Assembly: GCA_040219275.1 (NCBI GenBank)
Contig: JAVJSU010000061.1
Location: 124,001 to 188,000, forward strand
DNA length: 64,000 bases
Source: JAVJSU01 sp040219275
GTDB lineage: Bacteria; Chloroflexota; Anaerolineae; Aggregatilineales; Phototrophicaceae
Reading direction: 5' to 3'
Shown here piece by piece: positions 18,351 to 27,231 of this stretch. The translations under genes and the position numbers were made by a program. The notes beneath the pieces are model-generated. The model ran no database searches. It saw only the letters and a program-made list of their open reading frames with translations, and was not told the DNA's origin. Numbering within the stretch: the stretch's first letter is position 1; the number at the start of each line of letters is the position of its first letter.

Positions 18351-18378
18351 AGCATCTATACTGATATAGATGCTTTTT
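18351..18378 (+). terminator. Rho-independent terminator after the Trm112-like gene
   Basis: AGCATCTATA (18351-18360) pairs perfectly with TATAGATGCT (18365-18374) around loop CTGA, followed by TTTT. Confidence 0.88.
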
Positions 18379-18397
18379 GATTCGCACAATCATTAAA

Positions 18398-18427
18398 TTG
18401 CCGTAATCTTATCGTCAATGTTATACT
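18398..18427 (+). promoter_or_regulatory. Putative promoter of the NB-ARC/TPR gene
   Basis: TTGCCG (18398-18403) and TATACT (18422-18427) are 18 bases apart, between the preceding terminator and the start at 18474. Confidence 0.5.
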
Positions 18428-18473
18428 TTTGAATAATTATGGTTTAGCATGAAAATGAACGGTGAGGGAATCC

Positions 18474-21053
18474 ATGACCGATTATATGCCTCATGAAGCA
18501 CCAGCCCATAGCGCACAGGAAATTCCTGCTAGCGCACCGCCCAAACTTATCGGGCGTGATCCTGCCTTAAAACAGATTTATGGACAGCTTAAACAGGGCA
18601 ATCCCGTCCATATTCACGGGCAACCGGGAGTCGGTAAAACCGCACTCGCAGCGACCCTATCCAGCGCCTATGCCGGGCAACCCGGCGGTGTACTATGGAT
18701 GAATGTGGATGAACCCCGTCTTGAAGAATTACTTGTGCGCGTTGGTAGAGCGTATGACATCACAGACATTACCAATAGTAGTAACCCCATTGGCATGATT
18801 GGCGCGGTAGAAAACACGCTTCGCCAACACAAGCCGCTCATCGTAATTGATGGGGACATCAGCGAAGATGTGGCAACACGCTTTATCACCCGTTGCGCCA
18901 CTGGTTTGCCGACCATGCTCGTCAGTGAAAATAAATTAGAAGGTCCGTGGGGGGCGCTGGAATTGCCACCACTCACGATTGAAGATGCGCTGATGCTCTT
19001 CAAGCAGGAAGCCCGCATCACCGATGCAAGTCTGGATGCCAGCATTACCGCCCTCACACTTCAGCTGAACAATTTACCCTTAGGAATCGTGGTTGCGGCA
19101 AAAGCAATGCTTGCCAGTAAACAACAACCGGCAGATTACAACACAATTCTAGGTCAGGTCGCCACCGCAACTGGTGCTACCGGACCCGTGATCGCCATTG
19201 CCGCTAGTTTCCGTGGATTAACCAATGCCCTGCAAGGCGTGTTGTTGCTGATGGGTGCAACGTTCGACGGGCGTGCCTCCGCTGACATGCTGAGTATGAT
19301 TAGTGGCGCACCTGTGGAAAACATTACGCAGGCAATGAACATCATCACACAATTGCGCCTCGTAGAAACCATACAGCGCAGTGGCGAACCGTATTACGTC
19401 CTGCACACCATCACCCATCGCTTCCTGCAAACATGGCTAAAAACGTCCAACCGACTGGAAACACTAGAAGCCAAAGTCCGTGATACCATCGTCGCGTATA
19501 GCGAAAAATATAAACTAGACCAGAACAGTTACAACAAATTAGCGATCGAGATGGATGCCTTCCTCGCCGCCGCACATTGGGCAAAAGAAAACGATCAGCC
19601 CGATCTCATTTCACAATTGATCGCCAATCTGAACGACGCAGATGATTTCGTCACAGATACCGGCTACACATACGAGTTAATGGCTCTGCGTGATCTGACG
19701 AGTGGATCCACTTCCGCATTTCCGGGTCATCCTTCCTCAGGGGTCAGCATCAGCGATGATTTACAATCGCCAGAAGACTTTCTTGATGACTTCATACTCA
19801 GCGACGATGACGATGACGACTTTAATGAAGACGATTTTGATGATGAAGACTTTGACGACGAAGATGATTTTGAAGAAGACGACCTTGAGGACGAGATCGA
19901 CTTTGGAGATGATGACGACGAAGAAGTTATCAGCGAAAATCGACCCTTACAGATATTCAGTGATCTCGATGACGAAAGTGAACCCGTTGTCATACCAGCA
20001 CCGCCCGCAACAATTGACCTAACGACAACCGACATCACCCAACTGCGCTCCACCCTCGCGCAACTCAAACAATCCGGCGATCTGAATCGTCAGCCGGATG
20101 TTCTGAAAGCTATCGGTCAACAGCAAGTCAGCCGCGGCATGAACAACGAAGCGATTGCCACCTATACCGACTTGTTGAACGTTTTTGAAGAACTAGATAA
20201 TAAACGCGGCGTGGTAGAAACGATTGATATGCTCTCCGCGCTAATGGTCAAGAACGAAAATTCGCAGGCGGCGATTATGCAAGCCTCTCGCGGGGCGCGT
20301 CTTGCACAAGAAATGAACGACGCAACCACCCAGATGCACCTGCTAACCACCCTCGGCGATGCCCGCCAGCAATTAGGCGAAAGCGATGCGGCAATCAATG
20401 ATTATACGGGTGCGCTCGCCATCTCCCGCGAAATGGGCGACACGCAAAACGAAGCCATCATTTTGTATAAGCTCGGCTATGCCCAATTGGACGGAAGCGA
20501 CCCTGAAACCGCCATCGAAACATGGGAACAGGCGTTGCAATTGTTCAAGACTCAGGGCAAACGCGGCTACGAAGGGCAAACGATGGGCGCGCTTGGCAGT
20601 GCTTACGGTGACCTTGACCGTTGGAGTGAATCGCTTAGTTTCCACAATTCTGCGCTGTATATTGCTCGTGAGGTGGGTGATCGTGACGAAGAGGCGCAAC
20701 AACTCGCCAGCCTCGGTTATGCCGCCGTACAAGCCAACGATCTCGGTCAAGCGGTGTTGCGCTATCGGCAAGCGTTGCATCTGGCATTAGAAGACGATAA
20801 CACGGATGACATTGTGAGCAACATTGTTGATCTTACCCGTCTACTAGCAGAAAGCCGTAAGCATCTTCTCATCGCTCAGGTGTTGATCGACAAAGCCAGC
20901 GCCCACGATCCAACCGATCCTGATGTGCTGAAACTCACGGAACGCATAAGTAGTGAGATCACGCTGGCAGAAGCCTATCAGACGAACATGCTGGCGGTGA
21001 ATGGCACAGTAGAAGATTATGCCGCCAACGCCTATTCATTGCTGGACGCGTAG
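18474..21053 (+). CDS. NB-ARC (STAND) ATPase with acidic linker and TPR domain
   Basis: 859 residues. An NB-ARC ATPase domain has the P-loop HGQPGVGKTAL and Walker B LIVIDGD, followed by a helical/winged-helix part to about residue 400. Then comes an extremely acidic low-complexity stretch of about 45 Asp/Glu-rich residues (near 440-490). The C-terminal half consists of TPR repeats (MNNEAIATYTDLLNVFEEL, EAIILYKLGYAQL, DEEAQQLASLGYAA). Such STAND proteins are nucleotide-switched scaffolds; the signal sensed is unknown. The ATG at 18474 has GAGGG five bases upstream. No effector domain is fused, so a regulatory rather than killing role seems likelier. Confidence 0.88.
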   Translation: MTDYMPHEAPAHSAQEIPASAPPKLIGRDPALKQIYGQLKQGNPVHIHGQPGVGKTALAATLSSAYAGQPGGVLWMNVDEPRLEELLVRVGRAYDITDITNSSNPIGMIGAVENTLRQHKPLIVIDGDISEDVATRFITRCATGLPTMLVSENKLEGPWGALELPPLTIEDALMLFKQEARITDASLDASITALTLQLNNLPLGIVVAAKAMLASKQQPADYNTILGQVATATGATGPVIAIAASFRGLTNALQGVLLLMGATFDGRASADMLSMISGAPVENITQAMNIITQLRLVETIQRSGEPYYVLHTITHRFLQTWLKTSNRLETLEAKVRDTIVAYSEKYKLDQNSYNKLAIEMDAFLAAAHWAKENDQPDLISQLIANLNDADDFVTDTGYTYELMALRDLTSGSTSAFPGHPSSGVSISDDLQSPEDFLDDFILSDDDDDDFNEDDFDDEDFDDEDDFEEDDLEDEIDFGDDDDEEVISENRPLQIFSDLDDESEPVVIPAPPATIDLTTTDITQLRSTLAQLKQSGDLNRQPDVLKAIGQQQVSRGMNNEAIATYTDLLNVFEELDNKRGVVETIDMLSALMVKNENSQAAIMQASRGARLAQEMNDATTQMHLLTTLGDARQQLGESDAAINDYTGALAISREMGDTQNEAIILYKLGYAQLDGSDPETAIETWEQALQLFKTQGKRGYEGQTMGALGSAYGDLDRWSESLSFHNSALYIAREVGDRDEEAQQLASLGYAAVQANDLGQAVLRYRQALHLALEDDNTDDIVSNIVDLTRLLAESRKHLLIAQVLIDKASAHDPTDPDVLKLTERISSEITLAEAYQTNMLAVNGTVEDYAANAYSLLDA

Positions 21054-21066
21054 TAAATGACCAAAC

Positions 21067-21104
21067 AAAAAGGACGGCGATTGTGAAAACTGCCGTCCTT
21101 TTTT
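21067..21104. terminator. Bidirectional terminator
   Basis: AAAAAGGACGGC and GCCGTCCTTTTTT form a long stem around a 13-base loop, with A- and T-runs on either side. It separates the convergent NB-ARC and first M42 peptidase genes. Confidence 0.88.
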
Positions 21105-21138
21105 ATCTCTGTACGCCGAAATTCTAGCAATTAGGCGA

Positions 21139-22119
21139 TCACGCAGATAAATCCACGGGATTACCCACCAGCCCCGCCAGCAAATCCACACAGGCTTGGA
21201 CATCACGCAGATCCACTGTTTCGCTGACCGTATGCACAAAGCGACACGGGATGGAAATTACCCCACTCGGCACACCAGCGCGGGAAGTTTGAATTGCCGA
21301 AGAGTCTGTCGTACCACCCGTAAGCAATTCCATCTGATATGGGATGTTATCCGCTTCCGCACGGGCTTTCATCCACTTGATGATGGCAGGCGGCACAACC
21401 AATCCGGGATCATGCACTTTGATCGCCGCGCCACCACCGAGCTTAATCGCCATTTTCGCGCCTTTTGCTTCATCACCCGTGAGCGTCACATCAAGCGCAA
21501 TCGCCACATCCGGATCAATGGTGTAGGCGGCAGTCCGCGCACCACGCAAACCGACTTCTTCCTGAACGGTAAAAGCAAAATAGACTTCGTTAGGTGTATT
21601 TTTCTTGAGCTTTCGCATGGCTTCAATAGCGACCACACAACCAATACGATCATCCATCGCCTTGCTGAATAGCCGATTCCCGCGGGCTTCAAAAGTACGC
21701 CACATCGTCGCGGGTTGTCCAGCGGCGACTTCCGTGCCATTGCCATCATCCACGTCGATATAAAAATCGTCCAGCTTATCCCCACCGCCACGATGCACAC
21801 CGATCACGCCAATCGTGCCATCTTCAAATTTGACGCGATTACCACGCAACGACGCGGTAATCAGACCACCAATCTGGGCAAAGCGTAAATAGCCTGTTTT
21901 TGGCTCGGAGAAAGTCGCCATCACGCCAATTTCATCCATATGTGAGGAGGTCATGATCTTCGTTCCGCCCTTACCCACACGGCAGATCATATTGCCAAGC
22001 GGATCAACCGTGATTTCATCCGCCAAATCTTGCACTTCCTCGCGGATAATCTCACGGACATGATGCTCATAACCGGAAGGTCCCCACGCCTCCACCAATT
22101 TTTGAATCAATGCCTTCAC
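21139..22119 (-). CDS. M42-family metallo-aminopeptidase (paralogue A)
   Basis: 326 residues. The usual M42 co-catalytic metal ligands are present: SSHMDEIG, KAMDDRIG, the general base pair VQEEVG, ALDVTLTGDE and CRFVHTVSE. M42 enzymes form dodecameric tetrahedral (TET) particles that trim peptides from their N-termini in the cytoplasm. The start is GTG at 22119 with AGGAG seven bases upstream. It is the last gene of an operon with two other M42 members, a methyltransferase and a GNAT enzyme. Confidence 0.92.
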   Translation of the reverse strand: MKALIQKLVEAWGPSGYEHHVREIIREEVQDLADEITVDPLGNMICRVGKGGTKIMTSSHMDEIGVMATFSEPKTGYLRFAQIGGLITASLRGNRVKFEDGTIGVIGVHRGGGDKLDDFYIDVDDGNGTEVAAGQPATMWRTFEARGNRLFSKAMDDRIGCVVAIEAMRKLKKNTPNEVYFAFTVQEEVGLRGARTAAYTIDPDVAIALDVTLTGDEAKGAKMAIKLGGGAAIKVHDPGLVVPPAIIKWMKARAEADNIPYQMELLTGGTTDSSAIQTSRAGVPSGVISIPCRFVHTVSETVDLRDVQACVDLLAGLVGNPVDLSA

Positions 22120-22149
22120 GTTAAAACTCCTAATTGTAATGACCTGTAA

Positions 22150-22638
22150 TTATAAATCCAGAAACATATTGACTTCGGTATAGCCATATTCCGGTACGTT
22201 GGTACGGCTATATTCCCGAAATCCGAGTGATTGATACAGTTTGAGGGCGCTCTCCCAATCAGAATTCGTCTCGACAAGAATTTCTCGATAGCCTTTTTCA
22301 CGCGCCCGTTCGATGAGCAAGTCGCTGATCTTATGACCCAATCCATGCCCCTGATACTTCGGACGTACCGAAACGCGCACAATGCGGGCGGTTTCGTTAC
22401 TGCCTTCTTCATGGATGAGCGCCCCACAGCCAATAATCGCGCCGTTATGCTCCACGACGATAAACACTGCGTCCTGTTCGATATACGTTTCTTCAATATC
22501 GAATAAATCAGGATTCATGCTTTCATTGACCTTACCAAAACGTTGCGCCAAGCCCTCGTTAATCAATGCCTGCACAACGCGCTGATCTGATCGCACAAAA
22601 TCACGAACCGCATATTGATTAGTTACCCCTGTTGCCAC
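22150..22638 (-). CDS. GNAT-family N-acetyltransferase
   Basis: 162 residues with a canonical GNAT core: ARIVRVSVRPKYQGHGLGHK, where QGHGLG is the acetyl-CoA loop, followed by ILVETNSDWESALKLYQSLG and FREYSR. The start is GTG at 22638 with GGAGTAGGG upstream. It lies three bases from the methyltransferase gene and 30 bases before M42 peptidase A. Acetylation of amino acids or peptides would fit the peptidase context, but the substrate cannot be read from the sequence. Confidence 0.88.
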   Translation of the reverse strand: MATGVTNQYAVRDFVRSDQRVVQALINEGLAQRFGKVNESMNPDLFDIEETYIEQDAVFIVVEHNGAIIGCGALIHEEGSNETARIVRVSVRPKYQGHGLGHKISDLLIERAREKGYREILVETNSDWESALKLYQSLGFREYSRTNVPEYGYTEVNMFLDL

Positions 22639-22641
22639 ACC

Positions 22642-23307
22642 CTACTCCTTATTGATTGCCGGGCGACGATACACCACCCTAAAACGTCGCACACCGGATT
22701 CATATTCATCAAATTGCGTTTGTTTCAGCCCATTTTTCTCAAAATAGGCAAGTTCTTTGCTCGATAGTGCCCACGGAATTCCACGTGCAGGCTCATCAGG
22801 GTCGCGCCCATGACACAAGACAAAAACCTGTCCATCCGGCGCGGTCAAACCCGCGATAATGCCGATAACCTTTTCACACAACTTAAACGGAAGCGCCTGA
22901 ATCGTGCGATGCTCCAGCACAAAATCAAAGTTCCCCGCCCATGCTTCTGGCAAATTCAACAAATCCGCGACCTGAAAATCAACCGTTGTTTGTGGAAAAC
23001 GGGCTTTGCATTGGTCAATTGCTGTGGGCGAAATATCGAACGCCGTAACAGCAAATCCGAGTGCGGAGAGGGCTTCGGCATCATCCCCCAAACCGCACCC
23101 CACTACGATGGCTTTTTTATCTGTGCCGTCTAGTTTGACTTCATTAATCCAATCCATCAACGTAGGTTCAGGTTGCATGAATGCCCACGGCACGCGCCCT
23201 TCGCCATTTTTTGCACGCGCGTAAATTTCTTCAAACCATCCGGCAGGCTCATCCCGATTCCACGCGTCCCGAATCAATTTACCCACGTCAACACGATCAT
23301 CAGACAT
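22642..23307 (-). CDS. Class I SAM-dependent methyltransferase (thiopurine S-methyltransferase-like)
   Basis: About 221 residues. Motif I is AIVVGCGLGDDAEAL, followed by the acidic residue in VTAFDISPTAI and by DFQVADLLNLP and FVLEHRTIQALP. The layout, including the N-terminal WNRDEPAGWFEEIYARA stretch and late PDGQVFVLCHGRD, resembles the TPMT-like family, which methylates sulfur, selenium or halide acceptors. The exact acceptor is not known. Tandem GTG-ATG start codons directly follow the stop of M42 peptidase B; ATG at 23307 is chosen. Confidence 0.83.
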   Translation of the reverse strand: MSDDRVDVGKLIRDAWNRDEPAGWFEEIYARAKNGEGRVPWAFMQPEPTLMDWINEVKLDGTDKKAIVVGCGLGDDAEALSALGFAVTAFDISPTAIDQCKARFPQTTVDFQVADLLNLPEAWAGNFDFVLEHRTIQALPFKLCEKVIGIIAGLTAPDGQVFVLCHGRDPDEPARGIPWALSSKELAYFEKNGLKQTQFDEYESGVRRFRVVYRRPAINKE

Positions 23308-23310
23308 CAC

Positions 23311-24351
23311 TTATGCCTTTATCACATCGAATGTCAGATTGTTGAGCGCCGCTTTGAGTAAATCCAGCGTATGGGCATAATCGTCACGGTTGAGCATCGC
23401 CATCGGGCTGTGAATGTAGCGACACGGCACAGACACCACCGCAGACGGTACGCCACCGTTGGCAATATGAATTTGCCCGGCATCAGTCCCGCCACCGAGT
23501 TGCGTTTTGATCTGATACGGGATGCCATTTTCGTCCGCAGTTTTACGCAAAAATGCCAGCAATTTGGGATGCGTAATCATACTGCGATCCATCACCGTCA
23601 ACGCCGGACCAGAGCCAATTCTACAGGTCGGGTTAATGTCCAAATCCTCGTCAGGGTCGGCAGTTGGGTCAGGCAAGTCATGAGCTGTCGTGCCTTCCAA
23701 GGCAATCGCCACATCGGGATTCAGGAACTTCGCCGCTACCTGCGCCCCGCGTAAGCCAATTTCTTCCTGCACAGTGAACGCCACCAACACATCCACCGGA
23801 TAGGGTCCAGCTTGCAAAATGTCGATCAACAGGGAACACCCCGCACGGTCATCAAAGGCTTTCCCGCGCAACATCTTCTCGCCGATTTCCATGTAGTTGC
23901 TGTCAAACACCACACGATCACCGGGTTTGACCTTGCCCGCGCCATCTTTATTGCTCGCGCCAATATCAATGCGTAAATTTTTGAGCTTGACCACGTTTTG
24001 ATCGCGATTTTGATGGATGGGTGTCCAGATAATCACACCTTGTAGCAAGTCTTTGCCGACTTTTACGCGCAGTCCGGGCAAAATGCGATCATCAATCCCG
24101 CCAATGTTCGTGAAGCGCAACAAACCGTTGCCATCTACACCCGTAATCATAAAACCAATTTCGTCCATGTGTGCATCTAACATCACACGCGGCAAATTTT
24201 CGCCCGTACCTTTTTTGACCGCCGTAATACTACCTAGCGCATCAATGCGGAGTTCATCCACATGGTCTTTAATTGCCTCAATCACCAATTTGCGGACGGC
24301 GCTCTCATCACCAGAAACGCCTACCGCCTCAGAAAGTTCTTTTAAGAGCAT
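23311..24351 (-). CDS. M42-family metallo-aminopeptidase (paralogue B)
   Basis: 346 residues. Metal and catalytic motifs are LDAHMDEIG, KAFDDRAG, VQEEIG, ALEGTTAHD (Glu instead of the Asp seen in the two paralogues, a known variant in the family) and CRYIHSP. Like other M42 members it should assemble into a hollow oligomer and remove N-terminal residues. The ATG at 24351 has GGGAGAA upstream; a TTG directly before it is less likely. It lies between M42 paralogue C and the methyltransferase gene. Confidence 0.92.
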   Translation of the reverse strand: MLLKELSEAVGVSGDESAVRKLVIEAIKDHVDELRIDALGSITAVKKGTGENLPRVMLDAHMDEIGFMITGVDGNGLLRFTNIGGIDDRILPGLRVKVGKDLLQGVIIWTPIHQNRDQNVVKLKNLRIDIGASNKDGAGKVKPGDRVVFDSNYMEIGEKMLRGKAFDDRAGCSLLIDILQAGPYPVDVLVAFTVQEEIGLRGAQVAAKFLNPDVAIALEGTTAHDLPDPTADPDEDLDINPTCRIGSGPALTVMDRSMITHPKLLAFLRKTADENGIPYQIKTQLGGGTDAGQIHIANGGVPSAVVSVPCRYIHSPMAMLNRDDYAHTLDLLKAALNNLTFDVIKA

Positions 24352-24397
24352 CAATTTCTCCCGAATTCAGCATTATTAACCCGACTCATCGCACCCA

Positions 24398-25498
24398 TTA
24401 CGCTTCCGCCTTTTCGGTGTTCTCTTTCAAATCCGTCCATTCGATTACCGAAAGGAACTCATCATCCAGACTAGCGATAAAATGTGCCAGCAAGCGCCCG
24501 CCGCGTTCAATATCGCGCAAATCAAGCGTCTCTACGGGTGAGTGCATATTGCGAATGGGAATTTCGACTAAAGCAGTCGGCACACCATCGCGTGAAATTT
24601 GAATCGCCCATGCGTCCGTGCCACTCGCGCCGGGGATAATGTCATCCTGAATTTTTATCTCGTGATACTTCGCCGTATCTTTGATTTTATCGCGCAATTT
24701 ATCGTGGAAGTTCGGACCCAAACCCAGACCGGGACCACTCCCAATTTCCAGTGCATCGTCTTCACTCACTCCCGGTTGCTTGGCAAAACCAACATCCAGC
24801 GCGATGGCAATATCCGGCTCAATTTGATAAGCGGCGACCCGCGCACCGAGCAAACCGGTTTCTTCCTGTACGGTTGCCGTGGCATACACGTCCCAGCGAT
24901 GCGACATGCCCTTAAGCGCCTCAAGACACGCCGTTACCGTCGCCACACAGGCACGATCATCCATTGCTTTTGCGGCGACTCGACCGCCATTCAGATCGAC
25001 CATTGGCACATCTAGCGTGATGAGGTCACCAATTTGCACTAACTCGTTAACTTTATCCGCAGGTAAGCCAACATCAATAATCAATTCGTCAAATGACGGA
25101 TATTTCTTCCGTGCGTCGGCGGTGAGTAAATGTGGTGGCACAGAAGCGACCACGCCGGGCAAGGGCTTCCGTCCATGTACCATCACGGGTTGTGCCAGCA
25201 TCACACGGTTATCCACCCCGCTGATACGATGTACGAAGATGAACCCATCCACAACATCACGCACCATCATGCCGATTTCGTCCATGTGTGCCGCAAGCAT
25301 AATACGTCTTGCCGGTTTACCATCGGACTGCCCGATAGTTGCCCGCTTAATGCCGATCAAACTACCAAGTTTGTCCTGCTCGGTCTCATCCACTAAATCA
25401 CGCCACGCCTCACGGATGATCTCACGGATCGTCCCTTCATGACCGGATGGCGCGTGCGTTTCCACGAGCAATTTTAAATGACCCTTCAAATCAAACAA
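24398..25498 (-). CDS. M42-family metallo-aminopeptidase (paralogue C)
   Basis: 366 residues, the first gene of the five-gene peptidase operon. Motifs are LAAHMDEIG, KAMDDRAC, VQEETG, ALDVGFAK and IRNMHSP. It starts with TTG at 25498, supported by AAGGAGT eight bases upstream and by the family-typical N-terminus LKGHLKLLVETHAPSGHEG following directly. Its divergence from paralogues A and B over the whole length argues against a recent duplication. The 180 bases upstream (25499-25678) show no gene and no convincing promoter. Confidence 0.92.
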   Translation of the reverse strand: MFDLKGHLKLLVETHAPSGHEGTIREIIREAWRDLVDETEQDKLGSLIGIKRATIGQSDGKPARRIMLAAHMDEIGMMVRDVVDGFIFVHRISGVDNRVMLAQPVMVHGRKPLPGVVASVPPHLLTADARKKYPSFDELIIDVGLPADKVNELVQIGDLITLDVPMVDLNGGRVAAKAMDDRACVATVTACLEALKGMSHRWDVYATATVQEETGLLGARVAAYQIEPDIAIALDVGFAKQPGVSEDDALEIGSGPGLGLGPNFHDKLRDKIKDTAKYHEIKIQDDIIPGASGTDAWAIQISRDGVPTALVEIPIRNMHSPVETLDLRDIERGGRLLAHFIASLDDEFLSVIEWTDLKENTEKAEA

Positions 25499-25678
25499 TC
25501 GGAATCACTCCTTATAATCTTTGCCTCAAATGTGAGTTCAGGTGAAAAACAAAAATGCAGTGGGCTAACACTGAGGCTAAAATTGTCTTTGAAAAATTAT
25601 TTTAACCGCTATCATTGCCGAGTGCCACAGATTGGGTTACATCCAAATTTAGTAAATTGCTCTGATGTAAAGAAACAG

Positions 25679-25710
25679 AAAACGGGTAGTGCATTACGCC
25701 TACCCGTTTT
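25679..25710 (-). terminator. Terminator of the Elp3/selenoprotein operon
   Basis: AAAACGGGTAG (25679-25689) pairs perfectly with CTACCCGTTTT (25700-25710). Read on the minus strand the stem ends in TTTT, downstream of the membrane-protein gene ending at 25742. Confidence 0.85.
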
Positions 25711-25741
25711 GGAATTATGTGAGCAATGATGATTGCCGAAC

Positions 25742-26323
25742 TCAACCGCCCGGTCCACTACCTCCACCTGAAGGCGGCGGCGGATTATCCCCCGGTGCAC
25801 CTCCACCAGTCGATCCACCGGAGCTATCACCACCCGGAGGCGGTCCATCAACAGGTGGTGCGGCAGGGACAGGTGTATCTGAAGGCGGTGGCAAGGGGGT
25901 TAGAGTCGCCTGCGGGACTGTCGTGTTGGTCGGAACAATCGTATTGGTCGGGAAGGGCGTTAAAGTCGGTGCAGTTGTTGACGTTGGGATGAAAATAACG
26001 GGCGTATTTGTCGGGAAAAATGCCGCCGTCGGGAACGATTGATTGGGAGTGTTCAGCAGTGGCGGTAAAGTCGAGATTGGCGTGGATGTAGGGCGTAAAG
26101 TAGTGGTCGCCGAAACTTCACCCTGACCTAACGGGGTATTCGTGATGAGTGGTTGTTGCGTCACGTCACCCGAATCCTGCGCGTTAGAATCAGATGCCGT
26201 TCCCCACAGCACAAATCCCAGAATATACAGCGGCAACGTGCCGAGAATAATCATAAATAACACAGAACGCACCACTGTGCGCCGACGATCCATTGATTCT
26301 TCAGTGTCGTAAGGACTGCCCAT
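25742..26323 (-). CDS. Single-pass membrane protein with Thr/Pro/Gly-rich external part
   Basis: 193 residues. A short cytoplasmic N-terminus with DRRRTVV precedes one membrane helix (about 18-43, VLFMIILGTLPLYILGFVLW). The remaining 150 residues are low-complexity and rich in Thr, Pro and Ser, with FPTNTPVIFIPTSTT-type repeats, ending in PPPPSGGGSGPGG. This suggests an extended extracellular stalk, perhaps spanning the cell wall layer. No domain or function is recognised. It lies about 95 bases downstream of the selenoprotein gene. Confidence 0.7.
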   Translation of the reverse strand: MGSPYDTEESMDRRRTVVRSVLFMIILGTLPLYILGFVLWGTASDSNAQDSGDVTQQPLITNTPLGQGEVSATTTLRPTSTPISTLPPLLNTPNQSFPTAAFFPTNTPVIFIPTSTTAPTLTPFPTNTIVPTNTTVPQATLTPLPPPSDTPVPAAPPVDGPPPGGDSSGGSTGGGAPGDNPPPPSGGGSGPGG

Positions 26324-26418
26324 AGTTTATCCCACATCTGCAACAAAATTCACGCCATAACTATAGCATAGACTTGCTATTTGTGTTCAAAAACAATGGG
26401 CAATCGCCGGATTTCCCG

Positions 26419-27213
26419 TTATGAATTTTCGTAATGCTCATCCAGAGTCACCGGATCAATTGGTGCATCCTCCGCCAGCAATGCCAGAGTTGTTTCCAGC
26501 ACACGGCGTTGTTGTGCCACATCCCCCGGTTGCCCGATGGTCGCGCCCCGTGCCAGACGTGTAAAGGTTGCGCGGGGTGGCATTGTCAAACGAGTAACGC
26601 CTGCATTCCAACTTGTGAGTGTGGTGGCGATACCTTCCATTTCAAGAGCGCGTGCGATCAGTCCCACGGACTGAGAGCAGATCGGTCAGGACGGCACAAG
26701 CAACGCGGCTTGGGCATTCTCGGCTTTCATTGCGGTGATGATTGCTGGAATTGTCTCGTCAAGCACACGCATTACATCCGGCTGATAGCCCATAAAGCTA
26801 ATTACGTTCGGGGCAAGTTCACCGACAACGCCCTCGCTCACCAGATCATCCAGATGAAGCAACGGCACGAGCACCTGCGGATCTGCATTGACAGCGGTAT
26901 GATCGTAATGGGTATGGGCATACGCCAGTTTGTTTAGCGGCGTTGACGACGAATACAAACGAATATCGTATGCGCCGAGATCATTTTCCGCATCATAGGG
27001 CGTTTGCTCGTCCTTGAGATAGCTCCCCGCCGAAGTAATCAGTACCAGACGACTTTCGCTCAAATTGATCGCTTTGCCGGAGGGCGCGGTTGTGTTTCGC
27101 GGACGCTGATAAATTTTCCACAGGGTCTCGCCAGTTTCTTGATAATGTCTTAACCAATTTGCCTGATAGTCTTCATACCAACCTTGACGATCTTCCAGTA
27201 TCTCCAAATTCAC
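26419..27213 (-). CDS. Predicted selenoprotein, GrdB/PrdB-like reductase family (in-frame UGA read as selenocysteine)
   Basis: One reading frame of 264 codons with a single internal TGA at 26686-26688 (residue 176). Translation continues without shift as LVPS-U-PICSQSVGLIARALE and ends HYENS. The UxxC motif falls where relatives of the glycine/sarcosine/betaine and D-proline reductase B family carry Cys or Sec (xPVCxQ-type). The downstream half is well conserved in character (ARGATIGQPGDVAQQRRVLE). A hairpin 18 bases after the UGA fits the bacterial SECIS consensus. The start is GTG at 27213 with AGGGTAGG upstream, 18 bases from elp3. The likely role is a redox enzyme or reductase subunit; the substrate is unknown. 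Automatic annotation would split it into a 175-residue and an 83-residue piece. Confidence 0.85.
26656..26688 (-). promoter_or_regulatory. Candidate bacterial SECIS element with its UGA
   Basis: Immediately 3' of the UGA (26688-26686) the transcript can form a perfect six-pair stem CAGTCC/GGACTG (26673-26668 with 26664-26659) closing a GTG loop. GAT/ATC pair below it across a bulge. The loop begins 18 bases after the UGA and its first base is G, both within the known bSECIS consensus (loop 16-37 bases away, G in the first two loop positions). Confidence 0.7.
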
Positions 27214-27231
27214 TACCTACCCTATTGACTC

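Noticed and set aside
18474..21053. NB-ARC protein as an antiphage (Avs-like) defence gene
   Set aside because: No effector domain is fused, the neighbours are housekeeping-type genes and no other defence gene is nearby.
26419..26667. Separate 83-residue gene starting at GTG 26667 and separate 175-residue gene ending at the TGA
   Set aside because: The two pieces are in the same frame, separated only by the TGA and six sense codons including the CxxC-like PIC; the selenocysteine reading explains both.
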